A stretch of DNA of 64,000 nucleotides from Pseudosulfitobacter sp. DSM 107133 (GCF_022788695.1 NZ_CP085154.1:3100001-3164000); one strand, 5' to 3'. Shown: positions 45,872 through 54,646, counted from the stretch's first letter. Made by a program: numbers and translations. Notes: generated by a model not told the origin, from the sequence alone.

Positions 45872-46261
45872 ATGGCCCTTACCAAAACCAGCGCCCAGAT
45901 GGTCGCAGATGCCCGCGCCCGTATCGAGGAAATCGAAACCGCCGACCTGATCGCAATGGTCGACGACCCCGGCGTGCAAATCGTCGACCTGCGCGACCCG
46001 CGCGAACGCGAGCGCACCGGTTACATCCCCGGCAGCTTTCACTGCCCGCGCGGCATGCTGGAATTCTGGGTGGACCCCGACAGCCCCTATTTCAAAGAGA
46101 TCTTTGCCGAAGACCGCAAATTCGTGTTCCACTGCGCCTCGGGTTGGCGCTCGGCGATTTCGGTCGATACGTTAAATGACATGGGATTCAAAGCGGCCCA
46201 TCTGAAAAACGGTTTCTCGGAATGGGTGAAACTGGGCGGACCCGTTGAAACCAAGGGATGA
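45872..46261 (+). CDS. rhodanese-like domain protein
   Basis: A 129-residue single rhodanese domain. VQIVDLRDPRERERTGYIPG is the CH2A region; FVFHCASGWRSAISVDTL has the active-site Cys at the start of a six-residue loop (CASGWR), consistent with sulfur transferase activity; HLKNGFSEWVKLGGP is CH2B. The start at 45872 removes an upstream overlap with the transglycosylase gene. Sulfur acceptor unknown. Confidence 0.88.
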   Translation: MALTKTSAQMVADARARIEEIETADLIAMVDDPGVQIVDLRDPRERERTGYIPGSFHCPRGMLEFWVDPDSPYFKEIFAEDRKFVFHCASGWRSAISVDTLNDMGFKAAHLKNGFSEWVKLGGPVETKG

Positions 46262-46402
46262 TTCCGGTCTTGCCCCCTGAATAGGCAAAAATCCGCGCTA
46301 CATCAAATGACATAAGGAACCGAAATTACTACGAAATTTCAGGAACCACTCTCGATCCCCGGTGTTCTGCTGACATCAAGTCAACACGATCAGGAGGATC
46401 AC

Positions 46403-47419
46403 ATGAAACACTTTCTAGCAACCACCGCAGCCGCCGCTCTTCTGGCAACCTCAGCCTATGCACAGACGGCGCCGGCGCAATCGCCCTTTGTTGATTCAGC
46501 CGCTGAATCCGTCGCAGATGCGCAAACCGTGCGCGCCTCGAACCTGATTGGCAAATCGGTCTATGTGACCGCAACAGACGTGACCACCCAAGAGATCGAC
46601 ACAGACGCAATTGACTGGGAGCGCGTCGGCGAGGTGGATGACCTTGTCATAAGCCCCAACGGCGAAATCAACGCTGTTCTGCTCGACATCGGGGGCTTCC
46701 TTGGCCTGGGTGAACGCACTGTGGCGCTGAGTGTCGACCAGCTGAAACTGGTCAGCGGTATGAACGACGGCGACGACTATTACGTCGTGTTCAACGGCAA
46801 TGCCGCCGCGCTGGAAAACGCACCTGAATATGATGTGGCCGCGATTGGTGCCTGGGCCGATGACAGCCAGGCTGATGGAAGTCCGGTCGCAACAGATACG
46901 GCAGCGACGGAGATGGAAAAAGCAACCGATCCTGCGATGACGGACACGGACAGCGCAGCAGCCGAACCCGATGTGAGCACGGGCGATCCGGCGATGGCCG
47001 ACACAGACACGGCAGCGACCGGCGACACGACGGCGGACACATCCATGGAGACGGCCGAAGCTGACAGCACGATGTCGGCCGAAGACCAGGAAATCTATTC
47101 CGCAGCGCCTCCGGCCGTCTCGGTTGACGGCTGGACCCAGGTTCAGCTGGACGAGCTGACAACAGAAGACCTGACAGGTGCAGTGGTCTTCGACGCCCAG
47201 ATGGAAAACATCGGTGAAGTCGGGGAACTGTTCGTTTCGGCTGACGGCCAACTGACAGGGGCCGAGCTGGACATCGGCGGATTTCTGGGCATTGGCGAGG
47301 ACCACGTTCGTGTGGGCATGGACAGCCTGAACATCCAGCGCGACATGGAAGTCGGTGACGTCCGCGTCTACGTCGACCTGACCGAGGAAAGCCTGAAAGC
47401 GATGAAAGAAACCAAGTAA
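46403..47419 (+). CDS. secreted protein with two PRC-barrel domains
   Basis: A 338-residue protein with a clear signal peptide (residues 1-21, ending AYAQ). Two PRC-barrel domains are visible: about residues 45-125 (NLIGKSVYVTATDVTTQEID, then VGEVDDLVISPNGEINAVLL) and 245-330 (LTGAVVFDAQMENIGEVGEL, then GAELDIGGFLGIGEDHVRVG). Between them is a low-complexity linker of Ala, Asp and Thr (about 150-225). Such proteins are common in alphaproteobacterial envelopes, possibly under stress. Terminator behind. Confidence 0.82.
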   Translation: MKHFLATTAAAALLATSAYAQTAPAQSPFVDSAAESVADAQTVRASNLIGKSVYVTATDVTTQEIDTDAIDWERVGEVDDLVISPNGEINAVLLDIGGFLGLGERTVALSVDQLKLVSGMNDGDDYYVVFNGNAAALENAPEYDVAAIGAWADDSQADGSPVATDTAATEMEKATDPAMTDTDSAAAEPDVSTGDPAMADTDTAATGDTTADTSMETAEADSTMSAEDQEIYSAAPPAVSVDGWTQVQLDELTTEDLTGAVVFDAQMENIGEVGELFVSADGQLTGAELDIGGFLGIGEDHVRVGMDSLNIQRDMEVGDVRVYVDLTEESLKAMKETK

Positions 47420-47442
47420 GCTTTGCTTGCCGCGCCGTCTAT

Positions 47443-47470
47443 CGCCCGTCCCTTTCGGGGCGGGCGTTTT
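47443..47470 (+). terminator. rho-independent terminator of the PRC-barrel gene
   Basis: CGCCCG-T-CCC-TTTC-GGG-G-CGGGCG followed by TTTT (47443-47470), 23 bp after the stop codon. Confidence 0.8.
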
Positions 47471-47871
47471 CGTGTTCAAGGTGGTGAATGTCAGGTGACT
47501 TTGATTTTCGCTTCACACCATTGCTCCAACGCAGACAACCGGACATTCGGGCAGGCCGCAGCGAAAGACAGGATCGAGCCCTGAATGATCTACCCACACA
47601 GGGCAGTGCCCGACCGCGGGTGGGCATCGCTACGCAGGCGGGGGCCACTTAATTTCAATGTTTTGGCGTGTGGCTAAAGAACTGCAATACGGTGAGAAAG
47701 CGCCCGCCCATGGGGCGGTCGGGCGCTGCCCGGCGGTGCTACGCACCTTGATTCCGGGCTTTGGTGGATGGGTTTGCGCCCGCCCGTCACGCCAGAGGCG
47801 TGCCGACTGTAGATGGCGCACCTTTGGTGCGACGGGCGGTCGGGCGCTGCCCGGCGGCACTACGTGCCTTG
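47471..47871. repeat. gene-free region of REP-like hairpins left of the IS110 element
   Basis: No gene is visible here. Hairpins are GCAGTGCCC...GGGCATCGC (47603-47630) and two closely related units. Unit A (47714-47772) reads GGCGGTCGGGCGCTGCCCGG, then CGGTGCTACGCAC, CTTGATTCCGGG and CTTTGGTGGATGGG. Unit B (47835-47871) has the same GC-rich half, but TG/CA is swapped to CA/TG in the stem, and it breaks off at CTTG. The rest of unit B resumes at 49025. Confidence 0.7.
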
Positions 47872-47907
47872 TCTCAGACTTTCCGTGGCTCTTCTGCGAA
47901 GGTGGAG

Positions 47908-48060
47908 CCGGTGCCAGCCACCTTTTGGATCGCAGGCACCGGCGACGGGTGGATCGTCTGCGGCCAGGTCTTCGAGGACCGTAATCAAGTGAGATCGCCC
48001 GTCGTCTTCGCATGAGGCCTGAACGGATACGCAGCAGCTCACAGGCTCTGCACGACAAGC
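47908..48060 (+). ncRNA. candidate bridge RNA of the IS110 element
   Basis: Three successive hairpins fit the 5' stem-loop, target loop and donor loop of IS110 bridge RNAs. First: CCGGTGCC / GGCACCGG (47908-47915 and 47935-47942). Second: GACGGG / CCCGTC (47944-47949 and 47998-48003), with inner GATC / GATC, an internal loop and a GGTC-TTCGAG-GACC cap. Third: GCCTG / CAGGC (48017-48021 and 48042-48046). AATCAAG (47983-47989) is complementary to target CTTGATT; ACGGATAC (48023-48030) equals the right end of the element; GACAAG (48054-48059) is complementary to its left end CTTGTC. Transcript ends are guesses. Confidence 0.6.
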
Positions 48061-48067
48061 AAAGGAC

Positions 48068-49012
48068 ATGACGAAGATGATCAACGATACCATCGGCATC
48101 GACATCTCGAAAGCGCATCTTGACGCGCACCGGCTCAGCACCGCAACCCACGCCCGGTTCGACAATACCGCGACAGGCCTGCGCGCCTTCGAGCGCTGGT
48201 TGGGGCAGACAACGCCGGAGCGCGTGGTCTTCGAGCCCACCGGCCCCTACCACCGACGCCTCGAGAGCCATTTCTCAGGCCGCCTGCCGCTCGTCAAGGT
48301 GAACCCGCTGCAGGCCCGCCGCTTCGCGCAGGCCCACGGCACACGCGCTAAGACCGACGCGGTCGATGCCCGCATGCTCGCGCTCATGGGGCGCGCGCTG
48401 GAGCTGGTTCCGGACCAGCCAACCGACCCCAAACAGCGTGAAATCAAGGAGTTGCATGTCGCCCGCACCGGGCTGGTGCGGGATCGTACCGCGCTGATGA
48501 ACCGCCTTGGCACGCAACAGCTCGACGTGACCCGCCGCCTGACCCGGGCACGCCTGCGTCAGGTCAACCACCAGATCGACAGGCTTAACGCCGAAATCGA
48601 ACGGCGAAACCGCGATTGCCCGGAACGCGCCAGGGCAATCGGCATTCTCACCTCGATCCCCGGGATCGGTGCCATCACCGCACGGGCGCTGCTCAGCGAA
48701 TGCCCCGAGATCGGCACTCTGGGGTCAAAGCAGATCGCGGCGCTCGCAGGTCTCGCGCCGATCACGTGTCAGTCCGGTCAGTGGAGCGGAAAGGCCCACA
48801 TCCAGGGCGGGCGCAGGCTCCTGCGCGAGAGCCTGTTCATGCCCGCCCTCGTCGCCATGAAGCGAAACCCCGATCTGAGCCAGAAATACGATGCCCTCAG
48901 AGCCGCCGGAAAACCCCACAAGGTCGCGCTCGCCGTCCTCATGCGAAAACTCCTGATCCTCGCAAACACTCTCATAAGCGAAAACAGAGAATGGACACCA
49001 AAACACCCTTGA
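48068..49012 (+). CDS. IS110 family transposase (DEDD recombinase)
   Basis: A 314-residue recombinase. The RuvC-like DEDD domain has Asp12 (GIDISKAHLD), Glu56 (VVFEPTGPYH), and Asp97 and Asp100 (AKTDAVDARML). A coiled-coil region follows (about residues 155-185), then the Transposase_20 domain with LTSIPGIGAITARALLSE and APITCQSGQWSGKAHIQGG, holding the candidate catalytic Ser. It appears intact. The start could also be the Met at 48077. Upstream lies the presumed bridge RNA; no second ORF is present. Confidence 0.93.
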   Translation: MTKMINDTIGIDISKAHLDAHRLSTATHARFDNTATGLRAFERWLGQTTPERVVFEPTGPYHRRLESHFSGRLPLVKVNPLQARRFAQAHGTRAKTDAVDARMLALMGRALELVPDQPTDPKQREIKELHVARTGLVRDRTALMNRLGTQQLDVTRRLTRARLRQVNHQIDRLNAEIERRNRDCPERARAIGILTSIPGIGAITARALLSECPEIGTLGSKQIAALAGLAPITCQSGQWSGKAHIQGGRRLLRESLFMPALVAMKRNPDLSQKYDALRAAGKPHKVALAVLMRKLLILANTLISENREWTPKHP

Positions 49013-49024
49013 CCAAGACGGATA

Positions 49025-49116
49025 CTTGATTCCGGGCTTTGGTGGATGGGGTTGGCGTTTGAGCGCGTTGCGACGGGTGGCTCATCGAGCCTTGACTTCA
49101 GGCTTTGGTGAATGGC
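49025..49116. repeat. right half of the interrupted REP-like unit and a diverged further copy
   Basis: CTTGATTCCGGG followed by CTTTGGTGGATGGG (49025-49050) equals 47747-47772 exactly. A diverged copy, CTTGACTTCAGG then CTTTGGTGAATGG, starts at 49091, 66 bp further on. The remaining bases to 49278 hold no gene I can support. Confidence 0.65.
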
Positions 49117-49278
49117 CACAAAGTCCCGCTTAGCAGACATTTTCACGCCCCGCGGTCCAACTCCGGTTCGGGGCAGAACTGCCTGACATCTGAACCAATA
49201 TTGTGTGACGCGCGCGCCCCAAGAAGGTCCGCTAAACCGCCGCACCACACCAAAGCCGCACAACCCTCCACGCAGACC

Positions 49279-52200
49279 TCAAGCGACCAGCTTCGCCGCC
49301 TTTTTCAGATCGACCGAGACAAGCTGGCTGACCCCCTGTTCACCCATGGTCACCCCGAACAGCCGGTCCATCCGCGCCATCGTCACAGCGTGGTGGGTGA
49401 TGATCAGGAACCGCGTGTCGGTCTGGCGGCACATCTCGTCCAACAAATCGCAGAACCGCGTCACGTTGGCATCGTCCAGCGGCGCGTCGACCTCGTCCAG
49501 CACACAGATCGGCGCGGGGTTGGCCAGGAACACCGCAAAGATCAGCGCCATCGCCGTCAGCGTCTGTTCGCCACCCGACAACAGGCTGAGCGTCGAAAGT
49601 TTCTTGCCCGGCGGCTGGCACATGATTTCCAGACCGGCCTCAAGCGGATCATCCGATTCCACCATCACCAGATTGGCCTCGCCGCCGCCAAACAGGTGGG
49701 TAAAGAGCAACGAGAAATTGCTGTTCACCTGCTCGAACGCCGTCAGCAGCCGTTCGCGGCCTTCGCGGTTCAGGCTGGCAATGCCCGACCGCAACGTCTT
49801 GATCGCCTCTTCCAGATCGGCCTTTTCGCTGACCAGCGTGTCATGCTCTTCCTGCACCTCGCGCGCGTCTTCCTCGGCGCGCAGGTTCACCGCGCCCAGG
49901 GCTTCGCGCTGGCGCTTCAGACGGTTCACATCCGCCTCCAACGCGTCCGAGCGGGGCATCTGGCCGGGATCCATATCCAGCGCGGTCAGCAACTGGTTCG
50001 GGGTTTGCTGTTGTTCCTCGGCAATGCGCTCTGCCGCCGCCTGCACCGTCTCGCGCGCGGCTTCGGCGCGGGCTTCGCTGGCCGCACGCGCCTCGCGCGC
50101 TTCGGATGCTGCACGCTCTGCCTCGCGCTCGGCCACAGTCGCTTCGCGCAGCACGCCCTCGGCCACGCTCAGCGCATCGGTGGCGGCGGCCTTGCGGTCC
50201 TCGCCCTCGGCCATCATCTCGGACAGGTCGGCGCGTTTGGCGGCCAGCTCGGTGGGCACGGCCTGCGCCGCCTTCAATTCGGCCTCGGACTGCGCCTTGC
50301 GCTCGACCAGTTCGGCGCTGCGTTTCTCGGCAGTCTCCAACCGGTGCCGCCAGCCCGACAGCTCCTTGGTTACCTCCTGCGACCGCCGTGTGCGGACCTC
50401 GCCCTCGCGGCGCAATTCGTCCTGCGCCGACCGGCGCGACATCATGGTGATCCGCGCCGCCTCGACCGTCATGCGCAGATCATCCACCGCCGCGCGGGCT
50501 TCGTCGACATCGTCCAGCTCGTCCAGCGCCCGTTGCGCCTCCAGCACGCGGGCACGGGCGGCCATGGCCTCTTCCTCGTGGCGCTTCACTGCCATCGACA
50601 GCGATTCCAGACGCCCCTCGGCCAGATTGCGGTCGGCCTCGGCGCGGCTCAGCGCGCGGCCCGCATCGGCCACCAGACGATCCGCCTCGCGGCGCGCCTC
50701 GCGGGCGGCCTTGTCGGCGTTGGACAACTCGGACAGCCGCGCCGTCAGTGCCTCGTGCGCCGACCGCGCGCCTTCGGCCCGCTGGCTCGCGTGCTCAAGG
50801 CCCTGTTTCAGCTCTTCCAGCCGGTTCAGCTGCTGCAACCGCAGTGCCGCCGCCGACGGGGCATCCTCGGCCCAGGCACGGAATCCGTCCCAGCGCCACA
50901 GATCCCCCTCGGGTGACACCAGCCGCTGACCCGGCTTCAACTGCTGTTGCAGCCGCGCCGCATCCTCGGCATCGCACAGACCGATCTGCGACATGCGACG
51001 GGTCAAGACCTCGGGCACCGAAACGTGCTGGGTCATCGGCGTGACACCTGCGGGCAATGGCTGATCGCTGTCATAGGCAGGCAACACGGCCCATCCCGAC
51101 GGCCCGTCGCCATCAACCTGCGGCGCGCGCAGATCATCGGCCAGCGCCGCACCCAGCGCTTTCTCGAACCCTTTCTGAACCTGCAACCGGTCCAGAATCT
51201 GCCCACCCTCTGCCGTATCCCGTTCAACCAGCTTCGCCAATGCACCCACTTCGGCGCGCAGGGCGTTCATCTCGCCCTCGGCCTCTGAACGTTCGCCGCG
51301 CGCATCTGCTTCGCGGGTCTGCGCATCGGCCCGCGCAGTCTCGGCAGCGGTCAGCGCAGCGTCCGCCCGCAACGCGGTTTCCTCGGCCACGCGCGACGCC
51401 TGTTCGGCTGCCTCGAAGTCGCTGCCCGCCTTGGTCAGCGCGGCTTGAGATGCAGCGACGGCATCCCGCGCCTTGGTCGCCTCGCTTTCCGAGCGTTCCT
51501 CGGTCTTGCGGCTGTCATCCAGCAACCGCTGTGCCGACCCGTGGCGCGCCGACAGCCGGGCGACATCCTCGGTCTGGCTGCCCAGATCGGCCTCTCGTTC
51601 CTGCAAAACCGATGCGGCCTCGTGGGCGGCATCAACGGCGGCCTCCAGACGGTCCTCATGCCCCTCGGATGCCTTGCGCAGCTCGGTCTGTTCCCATTCC
51701 AGCCGCTCGATGGTCTCGCCCGCATCGCGGTTCAACCCGCCCTCGCGGTCGATGTCACGGCCAAGCTGGTCGATCCGGCCCACGAGCGTTTCAATCGTGC
51801 GCAGCGCTTGGGCTTCCTGATCCGTCAGCGTGTCGCGCTGCACGATCAGACGTTGCACCAATGCGGCGGCAATCGCCTCTTCCTCGCGCAGTGCAGGCAG
51901 CCCGTCCTCGGCAGCCGCCCGCGCCTTTATCGCGGTCTGAACCCGCGCCTCGGCCTGTGCTGCAGCCGTCACACGGGCGCGCAATGCCTCGTCCGCAGTG
52001 GCGCGCGCATCGTCCGCCTCGCGCCAGCGGCGGTACAGCAACATGCCCTCGGTCCGGCGCAATTCCGTGCCAATCTCGCGATACCGCGCCGCTTGCCGTG
52101 CTTGCCGTGCCAGTTGCGCCAGTTGGGCCGCCAGTTGCTCGACCACGTCATCGACGCGGGTCAGGTTGGCTTCGGCCCCCTTCAGCTTCAGCTCGGCCTC

Positions 52201-52734
52201 GTGGCGGCGCTGGTACAGGCCCGAGATGCCCGCCGCCTCTTCCAGAATGCGGCGGCGGCTTTTGGGCTTGGCGTTGATCAGCTCCGAGATCTGCCCCTGC
52301 CGGACCAGCGCAGGCGAATGGGCCCCGGTCGAGGCATCGGCGAACAGCATCTGCACGTCACGCGCCCGCACGTCCTTGCCGCCCGCCTTGTAGGCGCTGC
52401 CGACGTCGCGGGTGATGCGGCGCACGATGTCGATATGGTCGTGATCGTTGAACCCTGCCGGCGCCAGCCTGTCGCTGTTGTCGATGTGCAGGCTGACTTC
52501 GGCAAAGTTGCGGGCAGGCCGCGTCGCTGCACCGGCGAAAATCACGTCTTCCATCCCGCCGCCGCGCATCGCGGTGGGACGGTTTTCTCCCATGACCCAG
52601 CGCAACGCCTCAAGCAAGTTCGATTTGCCACAGCCGTTCGGTCCCACAACGCCGGTCAGACCATCCGCGATGATCAGATCCGTGGGATCAACAAAGCTCT
52701 TGAAGCCTGTCAGTTTCAGCTTGGTAAAGCGCAA
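49279..52734 (-). CDS. smc: chromosome segregation protein SMC
   Basis: A 1151-residue SMC ATPase that with ScpAB organises and helps separate chromosomes. Walker A is GPNGCGKSNLLEAL near residue 31; two long coiled coils flank a hinge at about residues 490-640; the C-terminal signature LSLLSGGEQTLTAMAL and Walker B CVLDEVDAPLDD close the ATPase head. The start is a TTG at 52734 (LRFTKLKLTGFKSF), with AAAGG 7 bp upstream. An ATG at 52803 would add 23 unrelated residues. Its 3' end is next to the IS110 locus. Confidence 0.95.
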   Translation of the reverse strand: MRFTKLKLTGFKSFVDPTDLIIADGLTGVVGPNGCGKSNLLEALRWVMGENRPTAMRGGGMEDVIFAGAATRPARNFAEVSLHIDNSDRLAPAGFNDHDHIDIVRRITRDVGSAYKAGGKDVRARDVQMLFADASTGAHSPALVRQGQISELINAKPKSRRRILEEAAGISGLYQRRHEAELKLKGAEANLTRVDDVVEQLAAQLAQLARQARQAARYREIGTELRRTEGMLLYRRWREADDARATADEALRARVTAAAQAEARVQTAIKARAAAEDGLPALREEEAIAAALVQRLIVQRDTLTDQEAQALRTIETLVGRIDQLGRDIDREGGLNRDAGETIERLEWEQTELRKASEGHEDRLEAAVDAAHEAASVLQEREADLGSQTEDVARLSARHGSAQRLLDDSRKTEERSESEATKARDAVAASQAALTKAGSDFEAAEQASRVAEETALRADAALTAAETARADAQTREADARGERSEAEGEMNALRAEVGALAKLVERDTAEGGQILDRLQVQKGFEKALGAALADDLRAPQVDGDGPSGWAVLPAYDSDQPLPAGVTPMTQHVSVPEVLTRRMSQIGLCDAEDAARLQQQLKPGQRLVSPEGDLWRWDGFRAWAEDAPSAAALRLQQLNRLEELKQGLEHASQRAEGARSAHEALTARLSELSNADKAAREARREADRLVADAGRALSRAEADRNLAEGRLESLSMAVKRHEEEAMAARARVLEAQRALDELDDVDEARAAVDDLRMTVEAARITMMSRRSAQDELRREGEVRTRRSQEVTKELSGWRHRLETAEKRSAELVERKAQSEAELKAAQAVPTELAAKRADLSEMMAEGEDRKAAATDALSVAEGVLREATVAEREAERAASEAREARAASEARAEAARETVQAAAERIAEEQQQTPNQLLTALDMDPGQMPRSDALEADVNRLKRQREALGAVNLRAEEDAREVQEEHDTLVSEKADLEEAIKTLRSGIASLNREGRERLLTAFEQVNSNFSLLFTHLFGGGEANLVMVESDDPLEAGLEIMCQPPGKKLSTLSLLSGGEQTLTAMALIFAVFLANPAPICVLDEVDAPLDDANVTRFCDLLDEMCRQTDTRFLIITHHAVTMARMDRLFGVTMGEQGVSQLVSVDLKKAAKLVA

Positions 52735-52878
52735 ATCTGTGCCTTTGGTCCGATTCCAGTGCTGCTCAGGATGACGGAGCCTATCACGACCTGTCAACGA
52801 CAACCGCTAGGGAAAGCGGTGAACCGCACAGTTATCCACAAGATATTGCGGGTTTTGGGGGCTACACGTCGATCCTTG

Positions 52879-53268
52879 CTAGATCGGATCGCATTCATAT
52901 TCCGTTTCAGACCCAAGTGCTGCAACAGGGGTACACGCATAGGCGCTGCCGGGCCGCATCGTCACCCGCGGTGGCCCGTTGCCGCAATCCAACAGGCCTG
53001 TGGCCAGTGCCTGATCGCCGCGCACTTCGGTCACTTTGCAGCCCGATACTTTCTGCATCGCCACAGCCGCGCGGCCCCGGATCGGGCCAAAGCGGGGGGC
53101 GTATTCCGGGTTCACCCGCAGTGCTTCTGCCAGACGGTCGCGCACGCGCACGTCAAAGGTCGATCCGTCAACGGTGACACGGGTGGCGGGCAGGCCGCGA
53201 AAATGTGGTCCCGGGGTGTTACAGGCCGTCAGCAGCAGGCCGAGGATCATCGGAAAATATGTACGCAT
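52879..53268 (-). CDS. hypothetical lipoprotein
   Basis: A 129-residue protein with a lipoprotein signal peptide ending in LLLTAC (Cys16). The mature part has an alpha/beta look, with VTVDGSTFDVRVRDRLAEAL and a Cys-containing tail (SGCKVTEVRG, LLDCGNGPP, CTPV, YECDPI) that may form disulfides in the periplasm. I do not recognise a family. Standing alone between smc and the FadR-type regulator, on the minus strand. Confidence 0.65.
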   Translation of the reverse strand: MRTYFPMILGLLLTACNTPGPHFRGLPATRVTVDGSTFDVRVRDRLAEALRVNPEYAPRFGPIRGRAAVAMQKVSGCKVTEVRGDQALATGLLDCGNGPPRVTMRPGSAYACTPVAALGSETEYECDPI

Positions 53269-53343
53269 TCCGCCAAATTGCGTACAACATGGTTAATAAC
53301 CGGTGAACCTCTGCACAGGCTGCCCTTTACCCCGACGGCATGG

Positions 53344-53362
53344 TGGTCATATAATTTGACCA
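53344..53362 (+). promoter_or_regulatory. operator-like palindrome enclosing a TATAAT -10 box
   Basis: TGGTCA-TATAATT-TGACCA: 6-bp perfect arms around a 7-bp centre whose first six bases are TATAAT (53350-53355). The TGGT...ACCA outline is that of FadR/GntR operators. It ends 18 bp before the regulator's ATG, with the ribosome site AAAGGA at 53369-53374, so autoregulation by occlusion of the promoter is likely. Confidence 0.6.
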
Positions 53363-53380
53363 ATTCCCAAAGGATTGCCG

Positions 53381-54148
53381 ATGCCCTTTCGCCCAGTCGC
53401 CCCAGAAAAACTTTCCTCCGCCGTGGTGCGCCAGATCGAGATGCTGATCCTGCGCGGCATCCTGCGTCCCGGTGAACGCTTGCCCTCGGAACGCGAACTG
53501 GCCGACAGGCTGGGCGTGTCGCGCCCATCTCTGCGCGATGCAATCAGCAGCTTGCAGGACTCCGGGCTGCTGACGGCCCGCCCCGGTGCGGGGGTGTTTG
53601 TGGCCGACGTGCTGGGCTCCGCCTTTGCCCCTGCGCTGACGCAACTGTTTGCGCGCCATGACGAAGCGGTGTTTGATTACCTGTCGTTCCGCCGCGACAT
53701 GGAGGGGCTGGCCGCCGAACGCGCTGCGCGGCTGGGGTCGAACACCGACCTTCAGGTGGTCCAAACCATTTTCGACAAGATGGTCGCCGCCCACCCTGCC
53801 CGCAACTCCGACGCAGAAAGCGCGCTGGATGCGCAGTTTCACATGGCCATCGTCGAGGCGTCACATAACGTCATCATGCTGCATATGATGCGTTCGATGT
53901 ATGACCTGTTGCGCAATGGCGTGTTCTATAACCGTCAGGTGATGTTCAAACAGCGCACCACCCGCAGCGCCCTTTTGGACCAACACCGCGCCATCAACGA
54001 CGCCATCCAGACACGCAACCCCGAGGCCGCACGCAGCGCCGTCGAGACGCATCTGGACTATGTCGAACGCGCCCTGCGCGACCAGCAAAAAGCCGAGCGT
54101 AACGAAGACGTGGCCCGCCAACGGCTGGATCACGAAACGCAGGGCTGA
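53381..54148 (+). CDS. FadR/GntR family transcriptional regulator
   Basis: A 255-residue regulator. The winged helix covers about residues 10-75 (GERLPSERELADRLGVSRPS, then LRDAISSLQDSGLLTARPG). The FCD effector domain follows (AERAARL, DAQFHMAIVEASHN, a VFYNRQVMF region and HRAINDAIQTRNPEAAR), a helical domain that binds metal and small acids; His residues for metal are in HMAI and HRAI. The overall look is that of PdhR/LldR/DgoR-type regulators of carbon metabolism. The ATG at 53381 is preferred to the TTG at 53375. Confidence 0.88.
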   Translation: MPFRPVAPEKLSSAVVRQIEMLILRGILRPGERLPSERELADRLGVSRPSLRDAISSLQDSGLLTARPGAGVFVADVLGSAFAPALTQLFARHDEAVFDYLSFRRDMEGLAAERAARLGSNTDLQVVQTIFDKMVAAHPARNSDAESALDAQFHMAIVEASHNVIMLHMMRSMYDLLRNGVFYNRQVMFKQRTTRSALLDQHRAINDAIQTRNPEAARSAVETHLDYVERALRDQQKAERNEDVARQRLDHETQG

Positions 54149-54606
54149 TGTTTGTGGCGCATTTACCTGCGGGCTATCTGGCAGTGCGCTGCCTGCGGCC
54201 TGACGCCTCTCGCAGGGTGATGATCGCCGTTCTGGCGGGATCGATTCTGCCCGACATAGACCTGTTGTGGTTCTATCTGGTGGATGCGCGTCAGCACCAT
54301 CACCATGCCTACCTGACCCACAAACCCCTGCTATGGGCCCTGATCGCCATGCTGGGCTGGTGGCGTGGCAGCGCCGCTGTGCTTGGTGTCGCTGCCGGAG
54401 CCATACTGCACCTGATACTGGACAGCATCGCAGGGCAAATCACCTGGGGGTGGCCCGTAACAGATTGGGCTGCGCCCTTGGTCGTGGTGCCAGCAACCCG
54501 CGACTGGTGGGTGGCGTCGTTCCTGCTGCATTGGACCTTTGCGGTTGAGATTGTGATATGTGCGTTGGCCGCGGCGGTCTGGTTCACATCCACAAAGCGC
54601 CCCTAG
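54148..54606 (+). CDS. YdjM-like inner-membrane protein (metal-dependent hydrolase family)
   Basis: A 152-residue membrane protein with about four helices. The N-terminal FVAHLPAGYLAVRCL, the LAGSILPDIDLLWFYLVD segment, the HHHHAYLTHKP His cluster and HLILDSIAG match the YdjM/LexA-binding inner-membrane hydrolase family, where His and Asp residues probably bind a metal. Reaction unknown. Its ATG overlaps the FadR-type stop (TGATG), so the two genes are co-expressed. Confidence 0.7.
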   Translation: MFVAHLPAGYLAVRCLRPDASRRVMIAVLAGSILPDIDLLWFYLVDARQHHHHAYLTHKPLLWALIAMLGWWRGSAAVLGVAAGAILHLILDSIAGQITWGWPVTDWAAPLVVVPATRDWWVASFLLHWTFAVEIVICALAAAVWFTSTKRP

Positions 54607-54617
54607 CCCCCAAAAAC

Positions 54618-54646
54618 GAAAAAACCCGAGGCACTGCCCCGGGTTT
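54618..54646 (-). terminator. terminator of the F0 operon
   Basis: AAACCCG / CGGGTTT (54622-54628 and 54640-54646) with inner GGC...GCC pairing. On the minus strand the stem is followed by a T-run (the plus strand has AAAAAA), 24 bp after the atpF stop. It also lies behind the YdjM gene. Confidence 0.85.

Larger units (their letters stand above)
47868..49024 (+). mobile_element. IS110-family insertion sequence
   Basis: About 1157 bp carrying one transposase gene. Boundaries are inferred from unit B of the REP-like repeat: its left half ends at CTTG (47868-47871) and its right half, starting with CTTG at 49025, matches the continuation of unit A for 26 bp. CTTG (probably with core CT) is thus present at both junctions. 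There are no terminal inverted repeats, as expected for IS110. The left noncoding end is 196 nt and the right only about 12-16 nt. The exact core base pair cannot be fixed by eye. Confidence 0.75.

Noticed and set aside
47593..47871. A CRISPR array.
   Set aside because: Repeats are few, differ in length and fold into GC-rich hairpins; there are no regular spacers or cas genes.
51445..53475. A 676-codon open frame on the plus strand antisense to smc.
   Set aside because: It mirrors the codon bias of smc on the other strand and has no domain or ribosome site; similar antisense frames lie opposite rsh (26891-28678) and ffh (62603-63853).
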